64,000 nucleotides of DNA. Source: Spirosoma aerolatum (GTDB lineage Bacteria > Bacteroidota > Bacteroidia > Cytophagales > Spirosomataceae). Positions within the stretch are counted from its first letter, which is position 1, and every line of letters starts with the position of its first letter. Positions 1-8,773 of this stretch are shown here, in pieces. The position numbers and the translations under genes are program-made. The DNA lies in NCBI RefSeq assembly GCF_002056795.1, contig NZ_CP020104.1, forward strand, positions 1,747,001 through 1,811,000, given 5' to 3'. The notes beneath the pieces were generated by a model that saw only the letters and a program-made list of their open reading frames with translations, did not search any database and was not told where the DNA came from.

Positions 1-1679
1 AAGAACTGAACAAACGGGGCATGAAACGGTACACCGAGTCGCACGAAAACGGCCGGATTTACCTGGCAGATGGCATGGATGTGAAGCGAAAGGCGGAGAT
101 TCCCATGTCGGCTATGTGGACGCCCGGAAGTCTGGCGGGTGGAAACGACGAGGAAGTGCGTAGCGAAGCCGACATTCGTGAAGCTGCTTCGGTAGCCCAT
201 ATTTATGGTAAACCGTTTGTGGCAGCCGAGTCGATGACATCGGTCCGGGATGCCTTTAGCTGGCACCCCGAAAAACTAAAGCGAACAGCTGATCTTGAGA
301 TGGCTTCGGGGCTGAATCGGTTTGTAATTCATACGTCTGTACACCAGCCGCTGGACGATAAAAAGCCCGGTTTTTCACTCGGCCCTTTTGGGCAGTACTT
401 TACCCGTCAGGAAACCTGGGCCGAGCAGGCGAAAGCCTGGACCGATTATCTGAGCCGTAGCTGTTATATGCTGCAACAAGGAAAGCCCGTTGTCGATGTG
501 TTGTATTATTATGGCGAAAACTACAATGTCACCCAGGCATTTGCCGATAAATTACCGGCTGTCCCATCTGGCTATGAATTTGATTTTGCCAATTCGACCG
601 TTGTCAAAGAAGCCTTACAGGTCAAGGGCGGCAATATTATTACAACGGGTGGCCAGCAGTACCGTGTTCTGGCTCTTGATGCATCGGCTAAAACCATGAC
701 CTTGCCCGTATTGAAAAAGTTGGGCGAACTGGTTAAAGCCGGTATGAAGGTGGTGGGAGCAAAACCGGAGCGTTCACCCAGTTTTAGCGATAATCCTGCT
801 GAATTTAATGCATTGGCTAGCCAAATCTGGCGCTATCCAACCGTATCGACTAAGCCATTGAACGATGCGCTGGCTGGATTGGGTATACAAAAGGACGTAG
901 ACGTTGTCGGGGCAAACGCAAAGATTCTGTACGTACATCGCCAATTGGGAAATGCAGATATATACTGGCTCGACAACCGCAGCGATGCTTCCAATGAGGC
1001 TACAATCAGTTTCCATGTTGTGGGTAAAGTGCCCGAGCTATGGTATCCACAAACGGGAAAAACCGAGAAAGTTTCGTACCAGATCAAAGACGGCCGGACT
1101 ACCGTTCCGCTTAAGTTTGAGTCCTGGGAAGCTTACTTCATCGTATTCCGGGATAAAGCCACGGCAACGACCTATACCAAACCTGCCGCTACAACCACTG
1201 AAGTGGCGCAGATCAACAGCCCATGGACCGTACGTTTCCAGGCGGGTAGGGGCGCACCTGAACAGGCAACATTCGCTAAGCTGACTTCGTGGACCGAGCA
1301 GGCCGATGCCGGAATCAAGTATTTTTCGGGTACCGCCGAGTACGAAAATACCGTTGAGTTACCCGCTTTATCGAAGAACGAACACTATATGATCGACCTA
1401 GGTGATGTGAAGAACATAGCTGAATTGGTCGTCAACGGAAAAAATATGGGTATCCTCTGGAAAAAACCATTTCGGATGGACATCACTGAAGCTGTAAAAC
1501 CGGGAAACAATACGATTCAGGTGAAGGTGACCAATCTGTGGGTAAACCGATTGATTGGCGATGCGCAGCCTGGCGTAACTAGCAAAATTACGTTTACTAC
1601 GATGCCGTTCTACCGGGCCAACTCCCCTTTACTGCCATCGGGCCTGCTGGGTAGTGTGAGGATATTATCGATTAAATAA
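1..1679 (+). CDS. GH106-like alpha-L-rhamnosidase family glycosidase, C-terminal part
   Basis: The frame is open from base 3 with no stop before the first ATG at base 21, so the gene almost certainly starts upstream and only about 558 C-terminal residues are seen. The visible part matches large secreted glycosidases of the GH106 type. A segment after IREAASVAHIYGKPFVAAES resembles the catalytic barrel, followed by beta-rich linkers and a C-terminal galactose-binding-like (glycosyl hydrolase family 2 sugar-binding) domain with the motif ELVVNGKNMGILWKKPF and the ending VTNLWVNRLIGD. Such enzymes remove terminal L-rhamnose from plant or bacterial polysaccharides in the periplasm or outside the cell. 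The signal peptide would lie outside the window. The gene ends 60 bp before a convergent sigma-factor gene, with a strong hairpin between them. The family is fairly certain; the substrate is inferred. Confidence 0.8.
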   Translation, partial: ELNKRGMKRYTESHENGRIYLADGMDVKRKAEIPMSAMWTPGSLAGGNDEEVRSEADIREAASVAHIYGKPFVAAESMTSVRDAFSWHPEKLKRTADLEMASGLNRFVIHTSVHQPLDDKKPGFSLGPFGQYFTRQETWAEQAKAWTDYLSRSCYMLQQGKPVVDVLYYYGENYNVTQAFADKLPAVPSGYEFDFANSTVVKEALQVKGGNIITTGGQQYRVLALDASAKTMTLPVLKKLGELVKAGMKVVGAKPERSPSFSDNPAEFNALASQIWRYPTVSTKPLNDALAGLGIQKDVDVVGANAKILYVHRQLGNADIYWLDNRSDASNEATISFHVVGKVPELWYPQTGKTEKVSYQIKDGRTTVPLKFESWEAYFIVFRDKATATTYTKPAATTTEVAQINSPWTVRFQAGRGAPEQATFAKLTSWTEQADAGIKYFSGTAEYENTVELPALSKNEHYMIDLGDVKNIAELVVNGKNMGILWKKPFRMDITEAVKPGNNTIQVKVTNLWVNRLIGDAQPGVTSKITFTTMPFYRANSPLLPSGLLGSVRILSIK

Positions 1680-1680
1680 G

Positions 1681-1727
1681 CCAATGAGCCGAATCCGATT
1701 CGGCTCATTGGCTATAAGCTCATAGCC
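1681..1727. terminator. Bidirectional hairpin between convergent genes
   Basis: A perfect inverted repeat with 15-bp arms around a single central base occupies 1681-1711. It overlaps a second smaller hairpin with GGCTAT/ATAGCC arms at 1710-1727. It lies between the stops of the glycosidase (plus) and the sigma factor (minus), so it probably terminates both. There is no long T-tract. Confidence 0.65.
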
Positions 1728-1739
1728 AACGCTGGCTTA

Positions 1740-2309
1740 CTAATCAGCCCAATCCATTTCACCGACAACCTGTTGGTATCTCTTATATATTGTTCTTCGA
1801 TTTCGTAATAGCCGCATTTTCACTGCGCTCAACTTCAGGTTCATCTGACGGGCAATTGCTTCAAGCTTAACACCCTGTTGATAATGTAACCGCAACATCT
1901 GCTGGTCAATTTCCGACAGGTTGCCAATCAGTTGATCTAAAATCGTTAGTTTATCATCTAATGTACTGCTTTCTCCTTCACTATAGTCCATCCCCAAGTC
2001 GAGCGAAAAGAGTTGGTGTCTTTTTCGTTTCTCCACACGCAGTTGATCCACACAATAATTATGCGCAATGGAATAAAGCCAGGTATATATATCGGAACGT
2101 TGCTTAAAACTATCCAATTTTAAAAATACCTTGATAAAAATGTCCTGCGTATAATCCTGCGCGATTATTGGATTGTTGGTCATCGTCAGGCATTTCTGGT
2201 ATACCTTTTCTATGTATTGCTGGTAAATGTCATCAAACGAACTTGACGTTGGTGTGTTAGCGCCTTGCGACCTTACAAGAAGGGAAGAGAATTGATTGGA
2301 TTTCATCAT
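1740..2309 (-). CDS. ECF-type RNA polymerase sigma factor
   Basis: This 189-residue protein has the two conserved parts of a sigma-70 family ECF factor. Region 2 spans roughly residues 26-93 (core-binding helix and TWLYSIAHNYCVDQLR, the -10 recognition segment). Region 4 spans roughly residues 124-178, with the helix-turn-helix KLEAIARQMNLKLSAVKMRL that would read the -35 element. Length and architecture are typical. No anti-sigma (FecR-like) or SusC gene is adjacent on either side, which is unusual for Bacteroidota ECF factors that often control polysaccharide or iron loci. Its targets therefore cannot be guessed from context. The N-terminal 25 residues are polar and poorly conserved, so the start could be the second Met. 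Confidence 0.9.
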   Translation of the reverse strand: MMKSNQFSSLLVRSQGANTPTSSSFDDIYQQYIEKVYQKCLTMTNNPIIAQDYTQDIFIKVFLKLDSFKQRSDIYTWLYSIAHNYCVDQLRVEKRKRHQLFSLDLGMDYSEGESSTLDDKLTILDQLIGNLSEIDQQMLRLHYQQGVKLEAIARQMNLKLSAVKMRLLRNRRTIYKRYQQVVGEMDWAD

Positions 2310-2824
2310 TTTGTTACGGAACTAGTGTATCAACTAATCGATCAGGGTTAAAAGGGACGGGTCATATTAGTCGGACCAACGAGGCTGTTTACTCTGCATT
2401 AATAGGTTGGATGGCCAGTGTCTTTACATTCATCATATGATCTGCTTCAGAGATTAGATGTTGACCAGCAGAATTATACTGGCAAAAAAGAGTTCATCAA
2501 GTTATCGGCTTTGCCCAAGTGCCATCGGTTAGTAAGCGATAAAGCACTAAAGGTTAATATGTTTAATCCAAAATTAGGCCACAAGGATACATATCTGCTT
2601 TTAGCGGCTTTTTTGGTACACGAATGACTTTTTTTGTACATGAACGGACTTTTTTGTGTTTTTTAGCACCGATGCGATGACGTTCTATCAGAATGCGAGT
2701 CTTATAGTAATTGCGGTAAGCCATGTAATGGCAAAAAAATTGACGAGGGTTTTCGCGCTTCCTAATGAATCGGGCAAGTAAATCCTGGTCTCGGTAAGTC
2801 TTTATCAATCAGCTTGTTTCTTTT
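2310..2824. other. Intergenic region upstream of the first histidine kinase
   Basis: This 515-bp stretch lies between the divergent sigma factor and kinase genes and must hold both promoters. No RNA gene was recognised. Short open frames on both strands (2418-2627 plus, 2563-2808 minus) lack family features and are not called. The clearest structure is a set of T-rich direct repeats at 2608-2663, listed separately. Confidence 0.5.
2608..2663. promoter_or_regulatory. Direct repeats with 20-21 bp period upstream of a histidine kinase
   Basis: Three imperfect direct repeats begin at 2608, 2628 and 2649. The first two read C-T(6-7)-GTACAYGAA and the third keeps only CTTTTTTGTG. Their 20-21 bp period equals two helical turns, the spacing typical of LytTR-type operators. 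A single copy in opposite orientation (TTCGTGTACAAAAAAAG, 8315-8331) lies downstream of the LytTR gene at 7283. A regulatory role is inferred only. Confidence 0.35.
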
Positions 2825-4819
2825 ATGAATCTTGCCGTCCCTTTCCTCTTTAAAACCATCGGAATCGCTTTTTGCCTGTGCTGGGTATTCCTGGCGGGTA
2901 GCACGTATGCTCAGGGGTTACGTTTTGCCGATACATATCCTGTCAATAATTCGGATAGTGTGGAACGATGGGTAGCTCAGCATCAAGAACTTTCTCAGGA
3001 TCGTTTGAAGAACCTAATCAGGCTGGAACGTACCTATTCCTGGAATTTTCTGAATAAACTTGGCAGCCATTTGCCTGAAATTAAGCGCTATGCCGATTCC
3101 CAGAAGAGTGGAATAGCCAGAGCTGCTTATGATTATATACTTGCCTGGAAGTATCTTAACGAAGATCGACGTAATCAAACAGCGTTGTATGCCAATCGAG
3201 CTCTCAACGAATTTGTTCGTTTGAGTGACGAATCAGGTCAGTTACATGCGTATAGCTTACTTGTAATGGTCAATTCAACACCACTTGGTTTTAAAGTGGC
3301 CTCTAGTAACAAACGGAGTCTGGCCTATTTGGGTAATATGGAGAACATCCTGGCCAGAACCAACGATGGGCATGATTTTCTAACATTACAGTTGACGTAT
3401 ACTCGCTACCAGTATGGACAAGGGCAAATTGGCAGTAAAGGCGATACACTGCTGAAAATAGTCGAGAGAGCAATTGGACGTATCAACCAAAATCAGGTCT
3501 ATTCGTATGCTGCCTACCGATTCAGGCGGCAAAAAGCGATCAGTTATTATTTGCTTGGCGAGCCAATGAGGTCTTATGAACTAAACAGGCAGATTCTAAC
3601 CCACTTACAACCAGATCAAGTCATAGAAAAAGCGTATACACAATATAATCTAGTTCTGGATTGCTACCTACTTAAGCGAACGGAAGAAGGAATTGCGCTT
3701 TGCCAGCAAGCCCTGGCTTTATTCTCTAAATACCAGCCTTCGAATTATAGCCAGTTGGCTGCTACTTATACAAAATACCGCGCCTTACTTCAGCAGAAAG
3801 GTGATTATGCCGGGGCCGACCTACTGTCAGATAGTATCCGGGTGATCAGTAACCTGATCACGACGGCTCAGAATGATAAAAAAATGCTTGAGCTGGAAGC
3901 CCGATACGAGACGGAGCGGAAACAACAACAGATTCACTATTTAGAAACAATGCAACAGCAGACCCGGCAGTGGTTGATCATCGCTATTGTGGGGTTACTC
4001 ATTGTTGGGGCTCTTTCTTACAAGCTCTTTCGGGCAAATCGGCAGCTTACAAAGCTTACAGAGGCCAGAGAGCACTTCTTTGGTATCATAGCCCATGACT
4101 TGCGTCGACCCTTATTTGCGTTTCAGGGCATGAACGAGCTAGTGAGTTATAATCTGCAAAAGCAAAATTATGGCGCTATTGAGCAATTATCGAAAGCAAT
4201 CGACGAAGCTGGTTTTAGTATCCAGTCCATGCTTGATAATTTGCTGAAGTGGGCACTTAGTCAGCGGGAGGCTTTGCCGTATAATCCTCAGAAGCTCTAT
4301 GTGCATCCTAAATTAGAAGAAGTTGCACGAGTCTTTAGAGGGCTACCCAGCAAGCATCCGTTACATTTTTCAATTAGCTGCCCTGATTCACTACAGGTCT
4401 ATGTCGACCCGAACGGACTTGAACTTATTTTACGGAATTTATTGGCAAATGCGTATAAAGCGATGGATACCCTGACGGGATATATTCGTTTGGAAGCTGA
4501 GGCTTACGACGATGCTCAGGTTAGTATTCGAATCAGCGATTCAGGAATTGGCATGAGTTCAGAAACATTACTGGCCGTGCAAAAAGCCTTGCGTTACCCT
4601 TTTGACGTGCATGGTGATGAAGCCCGTTTGGGCTTAGGGCTGGTACTGGTTAGTCAGTTTACAGCCAAAAATATGGGACGTATAACCGTTGAAAGCTCGT
4701 TGGGAGCTGGTACTTCATTCACATTAGTGTTTCCTGTTGATAAACCTGCTACAAAAAGTAAAGTGCCGTTGCTAATGCTTGGGCATTTAACGGACAAAAG
4801 AGTTGCTCACCAGTTTTGA
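2825..4819 (+). CDS. TPR-type membrane sensor histidine kinase
   Basis: This 664-residue sensor kinase has a signal peptide (residues 1-30, ending STYAQ), a helical TPR-like periplasmic region (about 40-350), a short coiled coil (350-380), a transmembrane helix (about 383-400) and a cytoplasmic kinase core. The H-box is IIAHDLRRPL with phospho-acceptor His424. The ATPase domain shows the N-box around Asn542, the G1 box SDSGIGMS (571-578) and the G2 box LGLGL (602-606). It lacks a receiver domain, so it should signal to a separate regulator. The LytTR regulator at 7283 is the obvious candidate. The next gene is a paralogue with the same architecture. The stimulus is unknown. T-rich direct repeats lie about 160-220 bp upstream. 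Confidence 0.9.
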   Translation: MNLAVPFLFKTIGIAFCLCWVFLAGSTYAQGLRFADTYPVNNSDSVERWVAQHQELSQDRLKNLIRLERTYSWNFLNKLGSHLPEIKRYADSQKSGIARAAYDYILAWKYLNEDRRNQTALYANRALNEFVRLSDESGQLHAYSLLVMVNSTPLGFKVASSNKRSLAYLGNMENILARTNDGHDFLTLQLTYTRYQYGQGQIGSKGDTLLKIVERAIGRINQNQVYSYAAYRFRRQKAISYYLLGEPMRSYELNRQILTHLQPDQVIEKAYTQYNLVLDCYLLKRTEEGIALCQQALALFSKYQPSNYSQLAATYTKYRALLQQKGDYAGADLLSDSIRVISNLITTAQNDKKMLELEARYETERKQQQIHYLETMQQQTRQWLIIAIVGLLIVGALSYKLFRANRQLTKLTEAREHFFGIIAHDLRRPLFAFQGMNELVSYNLQKQNYGAIEQLSKAIDEAGFSIQSMLDNLLKWALSQREALPYNPQKLYVHPKLEEVARVFRGLPSKHPLHFSISCPDSLQVYVDPNGLELILRNLLANAYKAMDTLTGYIRLEAEAYDDAQVSIRISDSGIGMSSETLLAVQKALRYPFDVHGDEARLGLGLVLVSQFTAKNMGRITVESSLGAGTSFTLVFPVDKPATKSKVPLLMLGHLTDKRVAHQF

Positions 4820-4966
4820 ATTATACTTGCTTCTGGTAAGATATGCCTTGACAGATAATCCTATTAGTGAAGTTAAACGAATTGCCTGGTGGTTTGCAAT
4901 GCATGGGGTTGTCTTCCCATAATCTTTTGCGTACCTCCCGTTTCCCTCCCTAACTTGTCTACATGC

Positions 4967-6892
4967 ATGAAATGGATTGCTTTCCTTCCTCTTTTTCTTG
5001 TGTATCAGACTGGGCTTGGTGCTCAGGGTCCTTCGTTTAGCCAGATTCCTGTTACGGCTAATATTGATAGTTTACAAAATATCTTACCCAGCCAACTTGC
5101 TCACGTTCGCTTTTCAACACTACTAAGCCTGGAGAAAAGTCTTCTTTTATGGGAAATGCGAATAGATTCTACGTACCTGGATGAGATAAAGAAAGACTTG
5201 CCGAACTATCCAGAGGCCAAGGGGCATTACTGGTATTTTAATTCATGGCAACAAAGGATTAAAACTCATTCAGATAAAGCATTTTCCGCTGCTAAGGCTG
5301 CCTATGCGTATTATAAACAGCAGAACGATTCAACCGGAATGGTATCGGCCTTATCGAATATGGGAATTATTATACTGGAACGTGATGAACAAAGTTCCTC
5401 CGATAAACCTCACTTTGGCCATCAGTACCTGGAAGATGCAATAGCCCTAAGTCGTCATTCCTCTAACCCAGAACTACAGATACTTTATACCTATGCCTTG
5501 GGGCGTATGCCTGGGTTGAAATTGTTGGGTAAGGCTGGAAATCAAATCTTGCCCCAAGTGCAGAAAGGACTCGCTTTAATCGATAAGCATCCTCAATATA
5601 TCTCTTACAAACCTCAGCTATTGAACATATTAACTTTGCTATACTGGAGTAAAGGACAGTTGAAGGAAGCACAGGAATACACACTTCAAATTATTAATCT
5701 CATCAAACAACACAAGCGGAGCGTACCCATTGCCCACCTGTATAACCTTGGGTTTTATTACGAAATGCTGCAAAACTATGATAAAGCTTTACAGACCTAT
5801 CAGGTAACCTGGGAAAAAGCCCACCAGTCGAATGAACCGTCGGTACGGTATCTTTGGCAAACCAGTGCTGGAATCCATGCCGCGCTGGTAGGCTTGAAAC
5901 GATATAAGGAAGCTGCTACATGGGCAGATAGTATCTATACATATGGAGAAGAGTTTGATGCCGAAAATGTTAAAACGAAGCTACAGGAAACCGTAGTGAC
6001 CTATGAGGTCGAAAAAAAAGATGCCCGAAATAAACTATTAGAGCAGGAAAAAAAACTGGCGCAGGCACAGAGTCAGCTCTATTTTGGGATTGGGATTTGT
6101 GCCACGCTTGGGCTTTTTATTACCGGATTTTTCATCTATCGCGAGCGCTTGACAAACAAAAAACTGAAAAACGCTTTAACTGAAATCGTTCAAATCAATC
6201 AAGCCAGAGATTATTTTTTTGGGGTAATTGCTCATGATCTACGACGCCCTTTTACAAGCTTTAAGGATTTGGCAGCCTTGGTCAAATACTATCTGACTGC
6301 ACAGCGTTATGCTGAGTTGGAAAAGATTTCTCAAGCGATTGATGAAATGGGAAGGCATACATTACTCTTATTGGATAACTTATTGGGTTGGGCTTTAACA
6401 CAGCGGGATGAAGTGCCCTACAATCCAGAAAATGTAAGCCTGAATGAGAAAATCCGTAACGTTGTCCAACTCTATCAATCAGTTGCCCAGCACCTACAGG
6501 TACATATACTAACCGAATGTCCAGAAAACCTGAGCGTTTACATGGATGCAAATGCCTGTGATTTGATTCTACGAAATCTGGTCGACAATGCCTTGAAAAA
6601 TATCCAGCCAGGAGGTAAAATCACGCTTAAGGCAGTTGTAGAAAAAGAAACCAATCGAGCCCGATTAATTATCAAAGATACTGGCCGAGGAATGAGCCTT
6701 GAAAAAATAGCTTCCATTAAGAATATTCTGGCAGGATTGGCGCCTTCAAATTTATCCCGTGGCCTTGGGATGGTTATGATAGGACGTTTTATAAAAAGCA
6801 ATCATATCACTATTGATCTAAGGAGTAACCTGGGCGAAGGAACAACGTTTGAACTAGATTTCCCTAGTGCTAAGTTGGAGGGCCGATCTTAA
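4967..6892 (+). CDS. TPR-type membrane sensor histidine kinase, paralogue of the preceding gene
   Basis: I place the start at ATG 4967 (MKWIAFLPLFLVYQTGLGAQ) because it gives a clean signal peptide. The frame is open back to 4889, but the extra 26 residues are not signal-like. The 641-residue product has TPR-like repeats (about 100-340), a coiled coil, a transmembrane helix (about 371-391) and a kinase core with H-box VIAHDLRRPF (His423). The N-box is near Asn541, KDTGRGMS near 570, and a degenerate G2 loop SRGLGM follows. It resembles the upstream kinase throughout and lies 147 bp behind it, so the two probably arose by tandem duplication. They may form heterodimers or sense related ligands. 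It is followed after 390 bp by a LytTR response regulator, its likely partner. Confidence 0.88.
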   Translation: MKWIAFLPLFLVYQTGLGAQGPSFSQIPVTANIDSLQNILPSQLAHVRFSTLLSLEKSLLLWEMRIDSTYLDEIKKDLPNYPEAKGHYWYFNSWQQRIKTHSDKAFSAAKAAYAYYKQQNDSTGMVSALSNMGIIILERDEQSSSDKPHFGHQYLEDAIALSRHSSNPELQILYTYALGRMPGLKLLGKAGNQILPQVQKGLALIDKHPQYISYKPQLLNILTLLYWSKGQLKEAQEYTLQIINLIKQHKRSVPIAHLYNLGFYYEMLQNYDKALQTYQVTWEKAHQSNEPSVRYLWQTSAGIHAALVGLKRYKEAATWADSIYTYGEEFDAENVKTKLQETVVTYEVEKKDARNKLLEQEKKLAQAQSQLYFGIGICATLGLFITGFFIYRERLTNKKLKNALTEIVQINQARDYFFGVIAHDLRRPFTSFKDLAALVKYYLTAQRYAELEKISQAIDEMGRHTLLLLDNLLGWALTQRDEVPYNPENVSLNEKIRNVVQLYQSVAQHLQVHILTECPENLSVYMDANACDLILRNLVDNALKNIQPGGKITLKAVVEKETNRARLIIKDTGRGMSLEKIASIKNILAGLAPSNLSRGLGMVMIGRFIKSNHITIDLRSNLGEGTTFELDFPSAKLEGRS

Positions 6893-7282
6893 ACCGTTGG
6901 AGCTCTGTAACCCTCTATTGTTATTATTTTGATTCTGATCGAGAGGAACTTATAAATCAACTCAGTAAACTTGCTTAACTTTCACACCAATGATGCGGCA
7001 CCACGAAGCAGTCAAAAAGACCCTTTACACGTCATCAATAATACTTGGTTTTAAAAACCAAATTCGCCGATTTTGACCCATTACCAGCGCGAATTAAACA
7101 GCAACGTTTTACGCTATTCTGGTAGTTGTTTTTTTGTTATGCAGTCTACTTGTGATTTATTTAGAAGCTTATAATAACAGGGGTTTTATACCTATTAAAA
7201 GGCATGTATATATTTTAGTGTATTTATAAATTACTTTTCAGATAATTTCCGTCCCAACCCTAAGAGAGCTACCCGTAATTGT
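6893..7282. other. AT-rich intergenic region before the LytTR gene
   Basis: This 390-bp stretch between the second kinase and the LytTR regulator holds no recognisable gene. It contains a short palindrome, TTGGTTTTAAAAACCAA, at 7045-7061, and a strongly AT-rich segment at 7120-7240 that probably includes the promoter of the regulator. No convincing TTG/TAnnTTTG promoter could be fixed. Confidence 0.4.
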
Positions 7283-7978
7283 ATGAATAGTTTAAAAATT
7301 CTGGTCATCGAAGATGATTTGATCTGGCAACTTAAGCTCCAGATGATGTTGGAACAACTCAATATTGGGACAATCATGCTGGCCAGTTCGCTGGCTGAAG
7401 CCCAAAATTTGTTGAGCACTCAGTTACCTGATCTGGTGATTGCGGATATTGTGATGCCCGATGGGATTGTACTCTCACTACTTACTAAAAATTATAAACA
7501 GCTACCTGTTATCTACCAAACAGGGTACTCGCAGGAGGGCTTCCTGAAAAAAGCCCTGTCGATGCCTAATATCGGCTTTTTAATGAAACCGTTTGAGCGG
7601 TTTGCTTTACAGGCAACCATTGAAGTACTACTTTCTAAAGTTCGCGTAAATACATCCCTGCCATCCAGCAGTATCAGTGTTATTGGAAAGCACAAGCACC
7701 GAATCGATCTATCTTTAGAAGGAATTTATTGGGTGAAGGCAGAGGGTAATTATTCGATAATCAATACAGTTGACCAAAAATATGTTCTAAAACGATCGTT
7801 ACGGAAAGTGTGTGATGAGCTGACTGTTTCTTTTGTTCAGATTCATAAAAGCTACATCGTAAATGTTAATTATGTAGAGCGCATTGGGGAAGCCGAAGTC
7901 TATATAAATCGTCAGTCTATCCCTATCGGACGTAAATATCGAAAAGTATTGTTTGAAGCTATTCGGGATAAATACTGA
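7283..7978 (+). CDS. LytTR-family response regulator
   Basis: This 231-residue regulator has an N-terminal receiver domain (about 1-120) and a C-terminal LytTR DNA-binding domain (about 135-230). The receiver keeps the acidic pair Asp11/Asp12, phospho-acceptor Asp55 in LVIADIVMPDG and Lys102 in FLMKPF. The LytTR part shows the typical AEGNYSIINT, KRSLRKV and QIHKSYIVNVNYVERI segments. It sits behind two sensor kinases that lack receivers, so a phosphorelay between them is likely. It is close to the regulator at 46158, with matching numbering of all key residues, so the two are paralogues and may share DNA sites. A strong intrinsic terminator follows at 8114-8155. Confidence 0.92.
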   Translation: MNSLKILVIEDDLIWQLKLQMMLEQLNIGTIMLASSLAEAQNLLSTQLPDLVIADIVMPDGIVLSLLTKNYKQLPVIYQTGYSQEGFLKKALSMPNIGFLMKPFERFALQATIEVLLSKVRVNTSLPSSSISVIGKHKHRIDLSLEGIYWVKAEGNYSIINTVDQKYVLKRSLRKVCDELTVSFVQIHKSYIVNVNYVERIGEAEVYINRQSIPIGRKYRKVLFEAIRDKY

Positions 7979-8773
7979 CAAGTTGCCTTACTTTTCACGG
8001 CTATGAATCATTTTTACAATGCATCGCTTCTTGGGTTTAAACTATTGATTTACAGGGTTTTATATTGAAATATGGTATTGTAGGGATTGCTCGGTTACCA
8101 ATTTTGATTCAAGGTCGTATGCTGCCTGCTTCTATCAGGCGACATACGACTTTTTGCTTATATAAGATGGTTACGACTGGACAAGCGTAGAGGTTCTGGG
8201 CTTCTATTTCCTTTGCCAGTTTAACTTTTGATAAAGCTAATCTTACGGGCTTACCGGAAGCGTTGCTTTGTAGGAAGTGTAATTTTTATGAAAAAAGAGT
8301 GATAAATGCATTTCGTGTACAAAAAAAGCTGATCATCACCTCTAGTTAAATTTTGGTCAACTAAGGCATTATTGTTGTCTCCTCTTCATCCGTAAGACGG
8401 TAAAGTTTGGCCAGCTTTTACCCGTTTACCTGTAACGTCATCGCATTCAAGAGGCAAATTCTCAGTGGGTACGTTTAAGCATATCAATTGAGCGTAATGC
8501 TGCCTTTCCTACTCGTTCAGTTAGTGGGCGCAGGGCTATCGTGAAAAAAGCACCATAGTAGCGTGCAGATTGAAGTTCATGCCTTTTAAGCAAGTTATAA
8601 AAGACAGGGCTTTTGTCTACTGTACTTCTCGTTGAGCTTACGGCTCATGGAATGGTATTGTCGATTGGTTTATATCCGGTTGTCCTATAGACTCTATTCT
8701 AATACTAAAAGAGTGAGATACCGATGACGGCGAACAGGTTAGGATTCATTTGCTCATTTTAACGTTTTACTTC
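7979..8773. other. Long intergenic region before the SdrD-like gene
   Basis: About 795 bp without a convincing gene. It holds the terminator at 8114-8155 and one inverted copy of the T-rich GTACACGAA motif seen upstream of the first kinase (8315-8331). The rest has no clear open frame or RNA fold on reading. Confidence 0.4.
8114..8155 (+). terminator. Intrinsic terminator of the LytTR gene
   Basis: An 8-bp stem GTCGTATG/CATACGAC (8114-8121, 8143-8150) encloses a second stem GCCTG/CAGGC and is followed directly by TTTTT. It lies 136 bp after the LytTR stop. Confidence 0.8.

Noticed and set aside
2563..2808. An 81-codon minus-strand frame upstream of the first kinase, and a 69-codon plus frame at 2418-2627
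   Set aside because: No family features; the minus frame is Lys-rich only because it crosses the T-rich direct repeats.
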